This document shows, in pieces, positions 44,727-53,587 of a DNA stretch of 64,000 nucleotides (the stretch's first letter is position 1; every line of letters begins with the position of its first letter). Position numbers and translations under genes: made by a program. The DNA lies in contig CAWJWO010000002.1 in assembly GCA_963846585.1 (NCBI GenBank), positions 248,001 to 312,000 on the forward strand, given 5' to 3'. The stretch is from JAAUTT01 sp963846585. Its GTDB lineage: Bacteria; Bacteroidota; Bacteroidia; Bacteroidales; JAAUTT01. The notes under the pieces are model-generated. The model was given only the letters and a program-made list of their open reading frames with translations. It had not been told where the DNA came from and searched no databases.

Positions 44727-45635
44727 ATGAAACCAACATTATTAATACTGGCCGCAGGAATGGGAAGCCGTTATGGCAGCCTGAAACAGGTAGATCCTGT
44801 TGGACCATCGGGTGAAACTATATTGGAATATTCAGTTTACGATGCTATAAGGGCAGGTTTTGGAAAAGTTGTTTTCGTTATCAGAAAGGACCTGGAAAAA
44901 GATTTTAAAGAAATATTTATTCTAAAATTACAAAAACATATAGATGTTAGTTATGTGTTTCAGGAATTAGATATGGTCCCAAAAGGTATTCCGATCCCTG
45001 TTGATAGAGTAAAGCCTTGGGGCACAGGACATGCAGTATTAGTTGCATCTTCAAAAATAAAAGAACCATTTGCTGCTATAAATGCTGATGATTATTATGG
45101 TGTTGATGCTTACAAAAAGATGTCTGTTTACCTGTCGGGACTTGGCAATTCAGAATCAACCTATGCAATGGCCGGTTTTGACCTCAACAATACGCTTTCT
45201 GAACATGGATTAGTGTCCCGTGGCATTTGTGAAATTGATAAAAACTCCTTTTTAAAAACTGTAGCAGAACGGTCAAAAATTGGCCGTGATAATAATGGTG
45301 TAGGTTATCAGGATGAAAACGGAAAGTTTGTTTATGTTGATGAAAAATCAATAGTTTCAATGAATTATTGGGGATTTACACCTATGTTTTTTTCGCAGCT
45401 TGAAGAACAATTTCATTCTTTTATTTCAGCAAACTTTAGTAATCTTAAAGCGGAAATCTTTCTGCCAATGGTCATTGACGATCTTATAAAATCTAAGATT
45501 GCAAAAGTTAAGGTATTACATAGTTCCGATCTTTGGTGTGGAGTAACCTATAAAGAAGACAAGCCTCTGGTAGTAACTAAAATTAAAGATTTGGTCAATG
45601 CAGGGGTCTATCCGAAGAATCTTTGGCTGGAATAG
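44727..45635 (+). CDS. Nucleotidyltransferase (sugar-phosphate NTP-transferase family)
   Basis: The N-terminus LLILAAGMGSRYGSLKQVDPVGPSGETILEYSVYDA (in short segments) is the NTP-binding loop of sugar-nucleotide pyrophosphorylases. INADDYYG gives the metal-binding Asp, and MNYWGFTP the late motif. At 303 residues with no C-terminal left-handed helix or acyltransferase domain, it is a minimal enzyme. Substrate is unknown; no sugar-modifying genes are adjacent. I start at the ATG at 44727. A TATTTTTG element at 44677-44684 could be its -7 box. Confidence 0.82.
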   Translation: MKPTLLILAAGMGSRYGSLKQVDPVGPSGETILEYSVYDAIRAGFGKVVFVIRKDLEKDFKEIFILKLQKHIDVSYVFQELDMVPKGIPIPVDRVKPWGTGHAVLVASSKIKEPFAAINADDYYGVDAYKKMSVYLSGLGNSESTYAMAGFDLNNTLSEHGLVSRGICEIDKNSFLKTVAERSKIGRDNNGVGYQDENGKFVYVDEKSIVSMNYWGFTPMFFSQLEEQFHSFISANFSNLKAEIFLPMVIDDLIKSKIAKVKVLHSSDLWCGVTYKEDKPLVVTKIKDLVNAGVYPKNLWLE

Positions 45636-45778
45636 TGATGAGGTGATTAAGTGATTAAGTGATTGAGTGATTGAGTAATTAATATTATAATTAAAATAAA
45701 CCTTATAAACCTTATAAACCTTATAAACCTCATAAACGAATAAACTAATATACCTTATCAATTTACAATTTACAATTA
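45636..45778. repeat. Intergenic short tandem repeats
   Basis: GTGATTAA/GTGATTGA units (8 bases), then ATAAACCTT units (9 bases), then AATTTAC units (7 bases), filling the gap between the nucleotidyltransferase and ligase genes. Confidence 0.9.
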
Positions 45779-45782
45779 TCCA

Positions 45783-47423
45783 ATGAGCAATTTATCTTAT
45801 TCAAACGGAATCAGTTCTATCCCTTTAAAGGGAGAAACAATTAGCGAATGTTTACGGAAGACAATTGAAAAATATGGTCATCGCGAAGGATTAGTAGTCG
45901 TTTCACAGAATTACAGGGCAACCTACCTTGAGCTGTGGGAACAGATAGAGGAAGTTGCTAAAAGTTTATTAGCCTATGGCATTAAGAAGGGAGACAGGGT
46001 GGGGATATGGGCCCCAAACCGGTTTGAATGGGTATTGGTTCAATTTGCAACCGCTCGTATTGGAGCTATAATGGTTAACATTAATCCTGCCTATAAATCG
46101 TCGGATTTGAAATATGCCCTTGAACAAAGTAAAGTTAACCTTTTGATAACTGCACACTATTTCCGGAAAACCGATTATGTTGAAATATTAAACCATATCA
46201 GGCCGGAATGCGAATATCCATATCGTACGATTATTCTTGAAAAAGATTGGGAAAAATTCATTCTGGCAGGTAAAAAAATATCTGAAATAGAGCTTTCAGA
46301 ACGTGAAAATAATTTACAATTCGACGACCCTATTAACATTCAATATACTTCGGGAACAACAGGGTTCCCAAAAGGTGCAACCTTATCCCATCATAACATT
46401 CTTAATAACGGGTTTTTTATAGGTGAACGAATGTTATTCAGCGAAAATGACAGGGTTTGTATTCCGGTGCCTTTTTATCATTGCTTTGGTATGGTGTTGG
46501 GAAACATGGCATGTATAACACATGGTTCATGTATGGTAATTCCAGGTGAGTTTTTCGAACCTGAATCAGTGTTAAAAACTGTTGAAGATGAGAAATGTAC
46601 GGCATTATACGGTGTCCCTACAATGTTTATTGCCGAACTTGAGAATCCCAATTTCAATAAATATATTTATTCCACACTCCGGACAGGTATTATGGCAGGT
46701 TCCCCCTGTCCTATTGAAACAATGAAACAGGTAGTCAGCAAAATGCATATAAGCCAGGTAACAGTGTGTTATGGTATGACAGAAACTTCACCCGTATCTA
46801 CACAAAGTTTTGCCGATGATATTATTGATAAAAGAGTATCTACAGTTGGGAAAGTCCATCCCCATCTTGAAATAAAAATTATTGATCCTGAATCAGGATA
46901 TATAGTCCCGGTCGGACAGAGGGGTGAAATATGCACCCGCGGCTATTCAGTTATGATAGGTTATTGGGATATGCCTGAAGAAACTGCTAATGTAATTGAT
47001 CGGAACCGGTGGATGCATACCGGTGATTTAGGCGTTATGGACGAAGAAGGATATGTTAAAATTGTAGGACGTGCAAAGGATATCATTATTCGTGGCGGGG
47101 AAAATATTGCTCCCCGGGAAATTGAGGAATTTTTGATGACACATCAGGCCATATCCGATGTTCAGGTAATTGGTGTCCCTGACGCTAAATACGGTGAGGA
47201 AGTAATGGCCTGGGTTCAACTGCGTTCAGGTTTTGAAGTTACATTTGAAGAACTTCACGAATATTGCAAAGGACAAATTGCCACCTATAAAATACCAAAA
47301 TACTGGAAGTATACTGATCAATTTCCAATGACCATAAGTGGCAAAGTAAGAAAAATAGAAATGCGTGAAATATCAATTAAAGAATTAGGGCTGCAGGATG
47401 CAGCAGATATCTTAACAGCTTGA
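45783..47423 (+). CDS. AMP-binding acyl-CoA ligase (medium/long-chain fatty acid-CoA ligase type)
   Basis: Activates a carboxylic acid to its CoA ester through an acyl-adenylate. Motifs: the P-loop YTSGTTGFPKGATLSHHN (near 189-206), VCYGMTETSP, the hinge WMHTGDLGVMDEEGYVKIVGRAKDIIIRGGENIAP and the C-terminal catalytic lysine region TISGKVRKIEMRE. The 546 residues resemble ACSF2-type medium-chain ligases. It could supply acyl-CoAs to the dehydrogenase encoded at 32991, but the distance makes this a guess. The recJ gene follows after 45 bases. Confidence 0.9.
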   Translation: MSNLSYSNGISSIPLKGETISECLRKTIEKYGHREGLVVVSQNYRATYLELWEQIEEVAKSLLAYGIKKGDRVGIWAPNRFEWVLVQFATARIGAIMVNINPAYKSSDLKYALEQSKVNLLITAHYFRKTDYVEILNHIRPECEYPYRTIILEKDWEKFILAGKKISEIELSERENNLQFDDPINIQYTSGTTGFPKGATLSHHNILNNGFFIGERMLFSENDRVCIPVPFYHCFGMVLGNMACITHGSCMVIPGEFFEPESVLKTVEDEKCTALYGVPTMFIAELENPNFNKYIYSTLRTGIMAGSPCPIETMKQVVSKMHISQVTVCYGMTETSPVSTQSFADDIIDKRVSTVGKVHPHLEIKIIDPESGYIVPVGQRGEICTRGYSVMIGYWDMPEETANVIDRNRWMHTGDLGVMDEEGYVKIVGRAKDIIIRGGENIAPREIEEFLMTHQAISDVQVIGVPDAKYGEEVMAWVQLRSGFEVTFEELHEYCKGQIATYKIPKYWKYTDQFPMTISGKVRKIEMREISIKELGLQDAADILTA

Positions 47424-47468
47424 TTTTTACTGATACTAACTAATTCCAGTTCTGATAAATTTAACCTT

Positions 47469-49181
47469 ATGAACAACAAGAATTGGAAAATAAAATCTCC
47501 GGGCAGTATATCATCATTAGAACATTTAATAAATGTTTTAGGGGTTGACAGAACTATTGCAAATCTTCTTGTTAAAAGAGAAATTACTTCATTTGAAGAA
47601 GCTAAAGCCTTTTTCAGGCCAGATTTATCGCTGTTACATGACCCGTTTTTAATGAAAGACATGGATACTGCGGTTAACCGGATTAGCCTGGCAATTGAAA
47701 ATAATAGAAAAATACTTATTTACGGGGATTATGATGTCGATGGCACTACTTCAGTAGCAATGGTTTATTCATTCTTTAAAAAATTAACAAGGGAAATACT
47801 TTATTATATTCCAAACCGTAATTCGGAAGGTTATGGAATATCTTTTAAAGGAATCGAATATGCTGTTGAAAATAATGTAGACCTGATTATATCTCTGGAT
47901 TGTGGCATTAAAGCAATTGAAAAAGTAAGTTACGCGAAAAAAAACAATATAGACTTTATAATCTGCGATCATCACTATCCTGGCGACATCCTGCCTGATG
48001 CAATGGCTGTGCTTGATCCTAAACGCACTGACTGTTTATATCCCTACAAGGAGCTATCCGGTTGCGGAGTAGGATATAAATTATTACAGGCTTATTGTAT
48101 AAGCAAACAAATATCTCTGGATGTACTGGAAAATTTTCTTGATTTGGTTGCTGTCAGTATCGCCTCTGATATAGTGCCCATAACCGGTGAAAACAGGATT
48201 TTAGCTTATTTCGGATTAATTCAGCTTACCAAATCCCCTTGTCCCGGATTAAAATCAATTATAAAAATTTCCGGTCTTGAAAGCAAAGAAATTACCATTG
48301 ATGATATTGTATACAAAATAGGGCCCAGGATCAATGCTGCAGGAAGAATTGAAAATGGCATAAAGGCAGTGGAATTATTGGTTTCAGATGACGAAGAACA
48401 CGCTTTTTCATTGGTTGGCAAAATCGATAATTATAATAATACACGAAAAAACATTGACAGTAATATTACCGCGGAAGCACTGAAAATAATAGTTAATGAT
48501 CCAAATTTAAAGGAAAACAATTCCATTGTATTGTTCAACCCAAACTGGCACAAAGGTGTTATTGGTATTGTAGCATCGCGGTTAATTGAATATTATTACA
48601 GGCCTACAATTATACTTACTGAATCAAACGGCTTGGCGTCAGGTTCGGCACGTTCGGTGGAAGGTTTTGATCTTTACAGGGCTATTTCCGCGTGCAGTGA
48701 CTTATTGGAAAATTTTGGCGGACACATGTTTGCAGCCGGGTTAACACTTAAGGTTGAAAATGTGCCTGCCTTTAAGGAAAGGTTTGAGAAAGTAGTGTCC
48801 TCCACAATTAAATGGGATCAGTTGGCTCCAACAATCGAAATTGATGATGAAATTGAATTAAAGGATATTACTTTAAAATTCTACCGTATTTTAAAACAAT
48901 TCCAACCTTTTGGGCCGGGTAATTTGTCGCCGGTATTTCTTACAAAAAACGTATCAGATAATGGAAGTGCCAGGATTGTCGGAAATAATTCCGACCACCT
49001 GAAACTTGAACTTATACAGGAATCTGACCCTTTTCATAAATACCCGGCAATTGCATTTCAAATGTCAGAACATTTTAGCTATATCAAAAACGGGAATCCT
49101 TTTGATATTTGCTATTCAATTGAAGAAAATGCATACAGGGGAAAAACCACACTTCAATTGCGGTTAAAAGACATAAAATAA
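47469..49181 (+). CDS. recJ: Single-stranded-DNA-specific exonuclease RecJ
   Basis: A 5'-3' single-strand DNA exonuclease in recombination and mismatch repair. DHH-family metal motifs are present: YGDYDVDGTTSVAM (about 79-92), ISLDCGIKA, ICDHHYPGD, and ASDIVPITGENR. The DHHA1 domain carries GVIGIVASRL and GSARSVEGFDL with the GGHMFAAGLTL motif, and an OB-fold domain ends the protein. The 570 residues are typical. It converges on folA with 22 bases between stops. Confidence 0.94.
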   Translation: MNNKNWKIKSPGSISSLEHLINVLGVDRTIANLLVKREITSFEEAKAFFRPDLSLLHDPFLMKDMDTAVNRISLAIENNRKILIYGDYDVDGTTSVAMVYSFFKKLTREILYYIPNRNSEGYGISFKGIEYAVENNVDLIISLDCGIKAIEKVSYAKKNNIDFIICDHHYPGDILPDAMAVLDPKRTDCLYPYKELSGCGVGYKLLQAYCISKQISLDVLENFLDLVAVSIASDIVPITGENRILAYFGLIQLTKSPCPGLKSIIKISGLESKEITIDDIVYKIGPRINAAGRIENGIKAVELLVSDDEEHAFSLVGKIDNYNNTRKNIDSNITAEALKIIVNDPNLKENNSIVLFNPNWHKGVIGIVASRLIEYYYRPTIILTESNGLASGSARSVEGFDLYRAISACSDLLENFGGHMFAAGLTLKVENVPAFKERFEKVVSSTIKWDQLAPTIEIDDEIELKDITLKFYRILKQFQPFGPGNLSPVFLTKNVSDNGSARIVGNNSDHLKLELIQESDPFHKYPAIAFQMSEHFSYIKNGNPFDICYSIEENAYRGKTTLQLRLKDIK

Positions 49182-49182
49182 T

Positions 49183-49213
49183 AATGTCTTCTTTTCTAAT
49201 AACTTAAGACATT
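49183..49213. terminator. Possible bidirectional terminator between recJ and folA
   Basis: AATGTCTT and AAGACATT form an 8-bp stem with a 15-base loop spanning the convergent stop codons, followed by a short T-run. The stem is A/T rich, so support is modest. Confidence 0.3.
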
Positions 49214-49698
49214 TTCAGGTAAGTAATAAAGGAATATGGATACATATGCCTTTCATCCATAGGATGCTCCTCTGATTCTATAATTTTCCAATTTTCAGGA
49301 TCAATTTCAGGGAAAAAAGTATCTGCTTTAAAGGTCGAATGTACTTTAGTAATATATAGCTTCTGTGCAAGGGGGTAAAATTGTTTATATACCGATGCTC
49401 CGCCACAAATAAAGTTTTCCTTCTGATCATCACATTTTAACATAACATCCTCGATAGAATAAGCCATTAAACAATTATCGATCTGTTCTCCGGGCCGGTC
49501 ACTGATTACTATATTGACCCTTCCAGGCAGAGGCCGGAATGGCAATGAATAATATGTATTTTTACCCATAATAATAGTATGTCCGCCTGTAATTCTTTTA
49601 AATCGTTTTAAGTCTTCCGGCAGATGCCAAAGTAGTTTGTTGTCCTTTCCTATTGCATTGTTTTCATCAATAGCTGCTATTATGGATATCCTTTTCAT
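49204..49698 (-). CDS. folA: Dihydrofolate reductase
   Basis: Reduces dihydrofolate with NADPH. ISIIAAIDENNAIGKDNKLLWHLPEDLKRFK at the N-terminus (given in part) holds the substrate residues WHLPEDLKRF, followed by TIIMGKNTYYSLPFRPLPGR with the NADPH-binding segment and FICGGASVYKQFYPLAQ. The 164 residues are normal. It lies downstream of thyA, which makes dihydrofolate, in the same direction, but with 290 bases of tandem repeats between them, so they may not be one transcript. Confidence 0.95.
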   Translation of the reverse strand: MKRISIIAAIDENNAIGKDNKLLWHLPEDLKRFKRITGGHTIIMGKNTYYSLPFRPLPGRVNIVISDRPGEQIDNCLMAYSIEDVMLKCDDQKENFICGGASVYKQFYPLAQKLYITKVHSTFKADTFFPEIDPENWKIIESEEHPMDERHMYPYSFITYLKMS

Positions 49699-49699
49699 T

Positions 49700-49985
49700 A
49701 TAAAATAGTGATTAGTGCTTAGTTGTTAGTTGCAAAAACAGAGCCAGGAGCCAAGAACCAGGAGCCAAGACTTTATGATGATTCTAGATTTAATATTTTA
49801 ATAGTCTTTCTAAATTGTAAATCTTAAATCTCAAATCTGGAATCTCAAATCTTTTATCTTTTTTCTGTCTTCTGCCTTCTGTTTTCTGATTGCTGTCTTC
49901 TTTTCACGTCTCACGTCCCACGTCTCACGTCCCATATCTTGGTCTTGGTTCCTGGCTCTTGGCTCTTGGTTCCAACCTGAAATTA
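49700..49985. repeat. Dense intergenic short tandem repeats between thyA and folA
   Basis: The 289-base gap contains GTGCTTA/TTGTTAG, CCAGGAG/CCAAGAA units, AATCTTAA/AATCTCAA, TTCTGCC/TTCTGTC, CACGTCT/CACGTCC (7 bases) and TTGGCTC units (7 bases). It repeats, in inverse orientation, the vocabulary of the gap at 29628-29932. No gene is seen. Confidence 0.9.
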
Positions 49986-49987
49986 CA

Positions 49988-50782
49988 TTAAATCGAAATC
50001 TCTCCTTTTATATGCGGATGCGGACTATAATTTTCAAGTATAAAATCATCGAATTTGAAATCAAAAATAGATTTTACTTCGGGATTCAGCTTAAGTTTTG
50101 GCAATGGCCTTGGATCCCTTGTTAACTGAAGGATAACCTGCTCAACATGATTAAGGTAAATATGAGCATCGCCTAAAGAGATAATAAGTTCCCCAGGCTG
50201 AAGATCTGTTACCCTTGCAACCATATGCAAAAGAAATGCATATGAAGCAATATTAAATGGTACCCCCAAAAACACATCAGCACTTCGTTGATACATCTGA
50301 CAAGATAATTTTCCGTCACCAACATAAAACTGGAACAGAATATGACAGGGTGGCAGTGCCATATTATCAAGTTCGCCGACATTCCATGCACTTACAATAT
50401 GCCTTCTCGAATCAGGATCTTTTTTAATTGATTCAATAACTTTCGAAATCTGGTCAATATGCTGTCCGTTAGCAGTTGGCCATGATCTCCATTGGTGGCC
50501 ATAGATTGGGCCAAGATTGCCGAGATCATCTGCCCATTCATCCCAAATTGTTATGCCATTTTCATTAAGATATCGGGTATTTGTAGATCCTTGCATAAAC
50601 CATATCAATTCGTGTAAAATCGATTTTATATGCAACTTCTTAGTAGTAAGCAATGGGAAACCTTTGGATAAATCGAATCGCATCTGGTACCCAAAAATGC
50701 TGATAGTGCCTGTACCGGTCCTATCAGTCTTTTTTATCCCTCTGGCAAGTACATGGTCAAGTAAATCAAGGTATTGCTTCAT
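49988..50782 (-). CDS. thyA: Thymidylate synthase
   Basis: Makes dTMP from dUMP and methylene-tetrahydrofolate. Motifs: RTGTGTISIFGYQMRFDL, IWDEWADD, GPIYGHQWRSW, the catalytic cysteine in ALPPCHILFQFYV, CQMYQRSADVFLGVPFNIASYA, and GDAHIYLNH. The 264 residues match the standard E. coli-like size. The start at 50782 is well supported by MKQYLDLLDHVL. Confidence 0.97.
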   Translation of the reverse strand: MKQYLDLLDHVLARGIKKTDRTGTGTISIFGYQMRFDLSKGFPLLTTKKLHIKSILHELIWFMQGSTNTRYLNENGITIWDEWADDLGNLGPIYGHQWRSWPTANGQHIDQISKVIESIKKDPDSRRHIVSAWNVGELDNMALPPCHILFQFYVGDGKLSCQMYQRSADVFLGVPFNIASYAFLLHMVARVTDLQPGELIISLGDAHIYLNHVEQVILQLTRDPRPLPKLKLNPEVKSIFDFKFDDFILENYSPHPHIKGEISI

Positions 50783-50837
50783 GTAGTAAATTAGTTATTA
50801 TTGTTCACTAAAATGTAAAATAAATAAAATTTTACGA

Positions 50838-51362
50838 CTAATTAAAGTGGTTATCTATTCTGATTACTCTAAGTACATTATTCCGAAAAATAAAATACAT
50901 CGAATTAATTGCCTTCCCTGAGGTTAAACGAATTGTATCCTCATTGCCAACAGGCAAATCCAAAAAACATTTTTGAAAATCCCTGCGGCAGATACCAACT
51001 TTTATCCCATTACGCAATACTATCCTGGAATCATATATATTTCCGGCAATAAATAGCTCTCTTTCATAAGCTTTATATACAAATAATTCCGATCTTTTTT
51101 TATAAAACCTGAAAATTGAATCTGTTTGAGTAGGGATAAGCCTGTTTTTAATTGTATAAACCTTCATTTTATAACACGGCCTTAAATAAATATTAAAATT
51201 TTTAACTGTTGGATCGTAATTAAAAGGGGAAAGTACGAGTTGAGCCATTTTGATGGGAAAATTGTCCGAAACAGGAACCATTTTCATATGGCAAGTCAGG
51301 CACCCAGGATATAAAAAACCGGATAAACATGCAATAAACAGTATTTTAAAGAATTTTATCAT
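50838..51362 (-). CDS. Hypothetical lipoprotein
   Basis: I do not recognise a family. A signal peptide with lipobox LYPGC ends near residue 21; a second Cys-His (CLTCHMKM) directly follows, which could suggest a haem or metal site, but no full CxxCH motif is present. The mature part of about 150 residues is predicted mixed and basic. It lies upstream of thyA by 55 bases in the same direction and may be co-transcribed. Confidence 0.6.
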   Translation of the reverse strand: MIKFFKILFIACLSGFLYPGCLTCHMKMVPVSDNFPIKMAQLVLSPFNYDPTVKNFNIYLRPCYKMKVYTIKNRLIPTQTDSIFRFYKKRSELFVYKAYERELFIAGNIYDSRIVLRNGIKVGICRRDFQKCFLDLPVGNEDTIRLTSGKAINSMYFIFRNNVLRVIRIDNHFN

Positions 51363-51526
51363 GCGAATATTTTTATTTATATTAACCAGGTTTTAAATTA
51401 TTATTTTTATTCAATAAGGAACAAATATCATATATTACAATGAAAAAAATCAGGATGTTGCTAAATAAATATTAAAATGTTAAAAAAATATCTGTAAAAA
51501 ATTAATCTTTAACCTTTCAAAGTTTT

Positions 51527-51534
51527 ATATTTGA
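51527..51534 (+). promoter_or_regulatory. Possible -7 promoter element
   Basis: TATATTTG matches TAnnTTTG and lies 17 bases before the ATG of the following secreted-protein gene; no clear TTG is seen at -33. Confidence 0.3.
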
Positions 51535-51550
51535 GAGAATTATTCTTGCA

Positions 51551-52129
51551 ATGAAGCACTCTGGATATTTACTTTTGTTTTTTTTTACCAGTTTTTGTTC
51601 AGGCTTAACCGCCCAGGATGTTACGATTAACGTTGATACTATAAAAAGTAGCTGTGATCAGGCTACATTCAAATTTACATTTACTATTACACCTCTCCCT
51701 GCAAATATTACTTCCATCTTGTGGGATTTTGATAACGGCATTACTGTTAATGATAGTACTATTTCTCCAACAGTTCCATATGTTCATAGCGGAACCTATC
51801 ATATTAAACTTTGGATTAACAAAACAGATTCTGCCGAAGCGACTATTAAAATTCCACCTTGTCTTTTTGTACCTAATGTTTTTACGCCAAATGGAGGCAA
51901 TGTAAACGATCAATTAATAATTACCTATCTTGGGGATGGTTTAATATCATTTAAGGTATTTACACGATCAGGGATTATGATTCTCAATACTGAAGGGAAA
52001 AATATCACCTGGGATGGCCGGCTGGAATCAGGCGTAATAGTTGATCCCGGAATATATTATTACATTATTGAAGGGGTAGGTTCGTCAATACCTTTTTCAA
52101 AAAGAGGGTTTTTCTATGTTTTCTATTAA
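51551..52129 (+). CDS. Secreted PKD-domain protein with type IX secretion (gliding-motility C-terminal) sorting domain
   Basis: A signal peptide ends near LTAQ. Residues 25-100 resemble one PKD domain (LWDFDNGITVNDS...PYVHSGTYHIKLWI). Residues 105-192 form the type B C-terminal sorting domain: FVPNVFTPNGGNVNDQ, then FKVFTRSGIMIL, WDGRLESGVIVDPGIYYYII and a basic/aromatic end, which directs export through the type IX system. The protein is very short for this class and may be a small surface adhesin or a remnant. It converges on pssA with a four-base overlap. Confidence 0.85.
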   Translation: MKHSGYLLLFFFTSFCSGLTAQDVTINVDTIKSSCDQATFKFTFTITPLPANITSILWDFDNGITVNDSTISPTVPYVHSGTYHIKLWINKTDSAEATIKIPPCLFVPNVFTPNGGNVNDQLIITYLGDGLISFKVFTRSGIMILNTEGKNITWDGRLESGVIVDPGIYYYIIEGVGSSIPFSKRGFFYVFY

Positions 52130-52860
52130 GAGAATGTAATTAACGATATAACAACATATAATATAAAAATTAACGGTACTGCTAAATACTGAAAAAAAAC
52201 AATAAGCAGCAAGGATAATGTTATTAATATATACCTTGATATATTATCGCGAAACGAAACATTTTTAAATTTCATTGAAATCATTGGAAGTTCCGAAACA
52301 AGCAAAAATGAGAGTATAAGAATTAATGGAATTAAAAACCAAACATTTATAATTGTGCTACCAATAAAATTATTACTTCTCATTACCAAAGGTATCGAAG
52401 CAATTAAAAAAGCGTTAGCCGGAGTTGGTAATCCTATGAATGAGTTAACCTGTCTCTGATCGATGTTAAATTTTGCCAGCCTTAAGGCTGAAAATACGGT
52501 AATAATAAAAGCACTGCTTACTTGAATGTTTTCATTAATATTGCCAGTGTTGAATTGAAATCCGGGATTCGATTTTTTGACTGCCATTATTAACAATTGA
52601 AACATAATTGCTGATGGTGCCAAACCAAAACTTATCACATCGGCAAGGGAATCCAAAGATTTTCCAAATTCAGAATAAACTTTTAGCATCCGTGCCGTAA
52701 ATCCATCCAAAAAATCAAATAATCCAGCCAGAAATATTAAAATTGATGCTATTAACAGATTATTGCCAAATGCACAAACTATTGCAAGAGATCCGGATAA
52801 TAAGTTTAATGATGTTATAAAGTTAGGTACCTGCCTGATTATCGATTGAATGGACTTCAT
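52126..52860 (-). CDS. pssA: CDP-diacylglycerol-serine O-phosphatidyltransferase
   Basis: Makes phosphatidylserine, the precursor of phosphatidylethanolamine. The CDP-alcohol phosphotransferase motif D-x2-DG-x2-AR-x8-G-x3-D-x3-D is seen as DFLDGFTARMLKVYSEFGKSLDSLAD near residues 47-72 (longest part given in two overlapping pieces: DFLDGFTARM and SLDSLAD). Several membrane helices follow. The N-terminal QVPNFITSLNLLSGSLAIV is typical of PssA. At 244 residues it is normal. Confidence 0.92.
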   Translation of the reverse strand: MKSIQSIIRQVPNFITSLNLLSGSLAIVCAFGNNLLIASILIFLAGLFDFLDGFTARMLKVYSEFGKSLDSLADVISFGLAPSAIMFQLLIMAVKKSNPGFQFNTGNINENIQVSSAFIITVFSALRLAKFNIDQRQVNSFIGLPTPANAFLIASIPLVMRSNNFIGSTIINVWFLIPLILILSFLLVSELPMISMKFKNVSFRDNISRYILITLSLLLIVFFQYLAVPLIFILYVVISLITFS

Positions 52861-52897
52861 AGAATAAAATTTGCCACAAAGTTAAACTATAAATTGA

Positions 52898-52966
52898 TTA
52901 TTGAATATTGAATATTGAATATTGAAATATTTAGTCTTGGTTCCTGGCTCTTGGCTCTTGGTTCTA
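52898..52966. repeat. Intergenic short tandem repeats
   Basis: ATTGAAT units (7 bases), then TTGGTTCC/TTGGCTC units (7 bases). Confidence 0.85.
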
Positions 52967-53052
52967 ATATTATTTAACAGATTTTAATAATCTATTTTGA
53001 ATTAATTCCTTATATTTAAACGATTTTTTAAATGCGTAACTATCATAAAATT

Positions 53053-53472
53053 ATGAAGATTGCCGTCGATTTTGATGGAACTATTGTTGAACATAAATTT
53101 CCTGACATTGGTGAAGAATTGCTGTTTGCAATAGAAACTTTAAAAGAATTACAGCGTCAGCAACACCAGATAATCCTGTGGACTTTCCGATCAAACAAGG
53201 AATTGGACGAGGCTGTGGAATATTGCAGTCGTCGTGGTTTAGAATTTTATGCTGTTAACAAAAATTTTCCTGAAGAAGTTTTTGATGATACAATTAGTCG
53301 TAAAATAAATGCTGATCTGTATATAGATGATCGTAACCTGGGTGGATTTCCAGGTTGGAGCGTTGTCTTCGAAATGATACAAAATGGTATGTCTCTGGAG
53401 CCATATCAAAAAGAACTATCCGATAAAAAAAAGCCCTTTTCCGGCATATTTAAAGGCCTTTTTAGTACTTAA
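53053..53472 (+). CDS. HAD-like hydrolase (BT0820-type)
   Basis: MKIAVDFDGTIVEH supplies the HAD nucleophile Asp and the acid/base Asp. The downstream LWTFRSNKELDEAVEYC and YIDDRNLGG give the Thr/Lys and acidic motifs of a small phosphatase. The 140 residues match the small BT0820-like group of Bacteroidota, whose substrate is unknown. I start at the ATG at 53053; an ATG seven codons upstream is possible. Confidence 0.8.
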   Translation: MKIAVDFDGTIVEHKFPDIGEELLFAIETLKELQRQQHQIILWTFRSNKELDEAVEYCSRRGLEFYAVNKNFPEEVFDDTISRKINADLYIDDRNLGGFPGWSVVFEMIQNGMSLEPYQKELSDKKKPFSGIFKGLFST

Positions 53473-53582
53473 TTATAAGAGGTTTATAAGGTTTATAAGG
53501 TTTATATTAATTATAATATTTTTCACTTAATCACTTAATCACCTCATAACTTAATCATTTAATCACCTAATCACTCATATAT
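53473..53582. repeat. Intergenic short tandem repeats
   Basis: GGTTTATAA units (9 bases), then CTTAATCA/CCTAATCA units (8 bases) to the start of the next gene. Confidence 0.9.
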
Positions 53583-53587
53583 TAAGA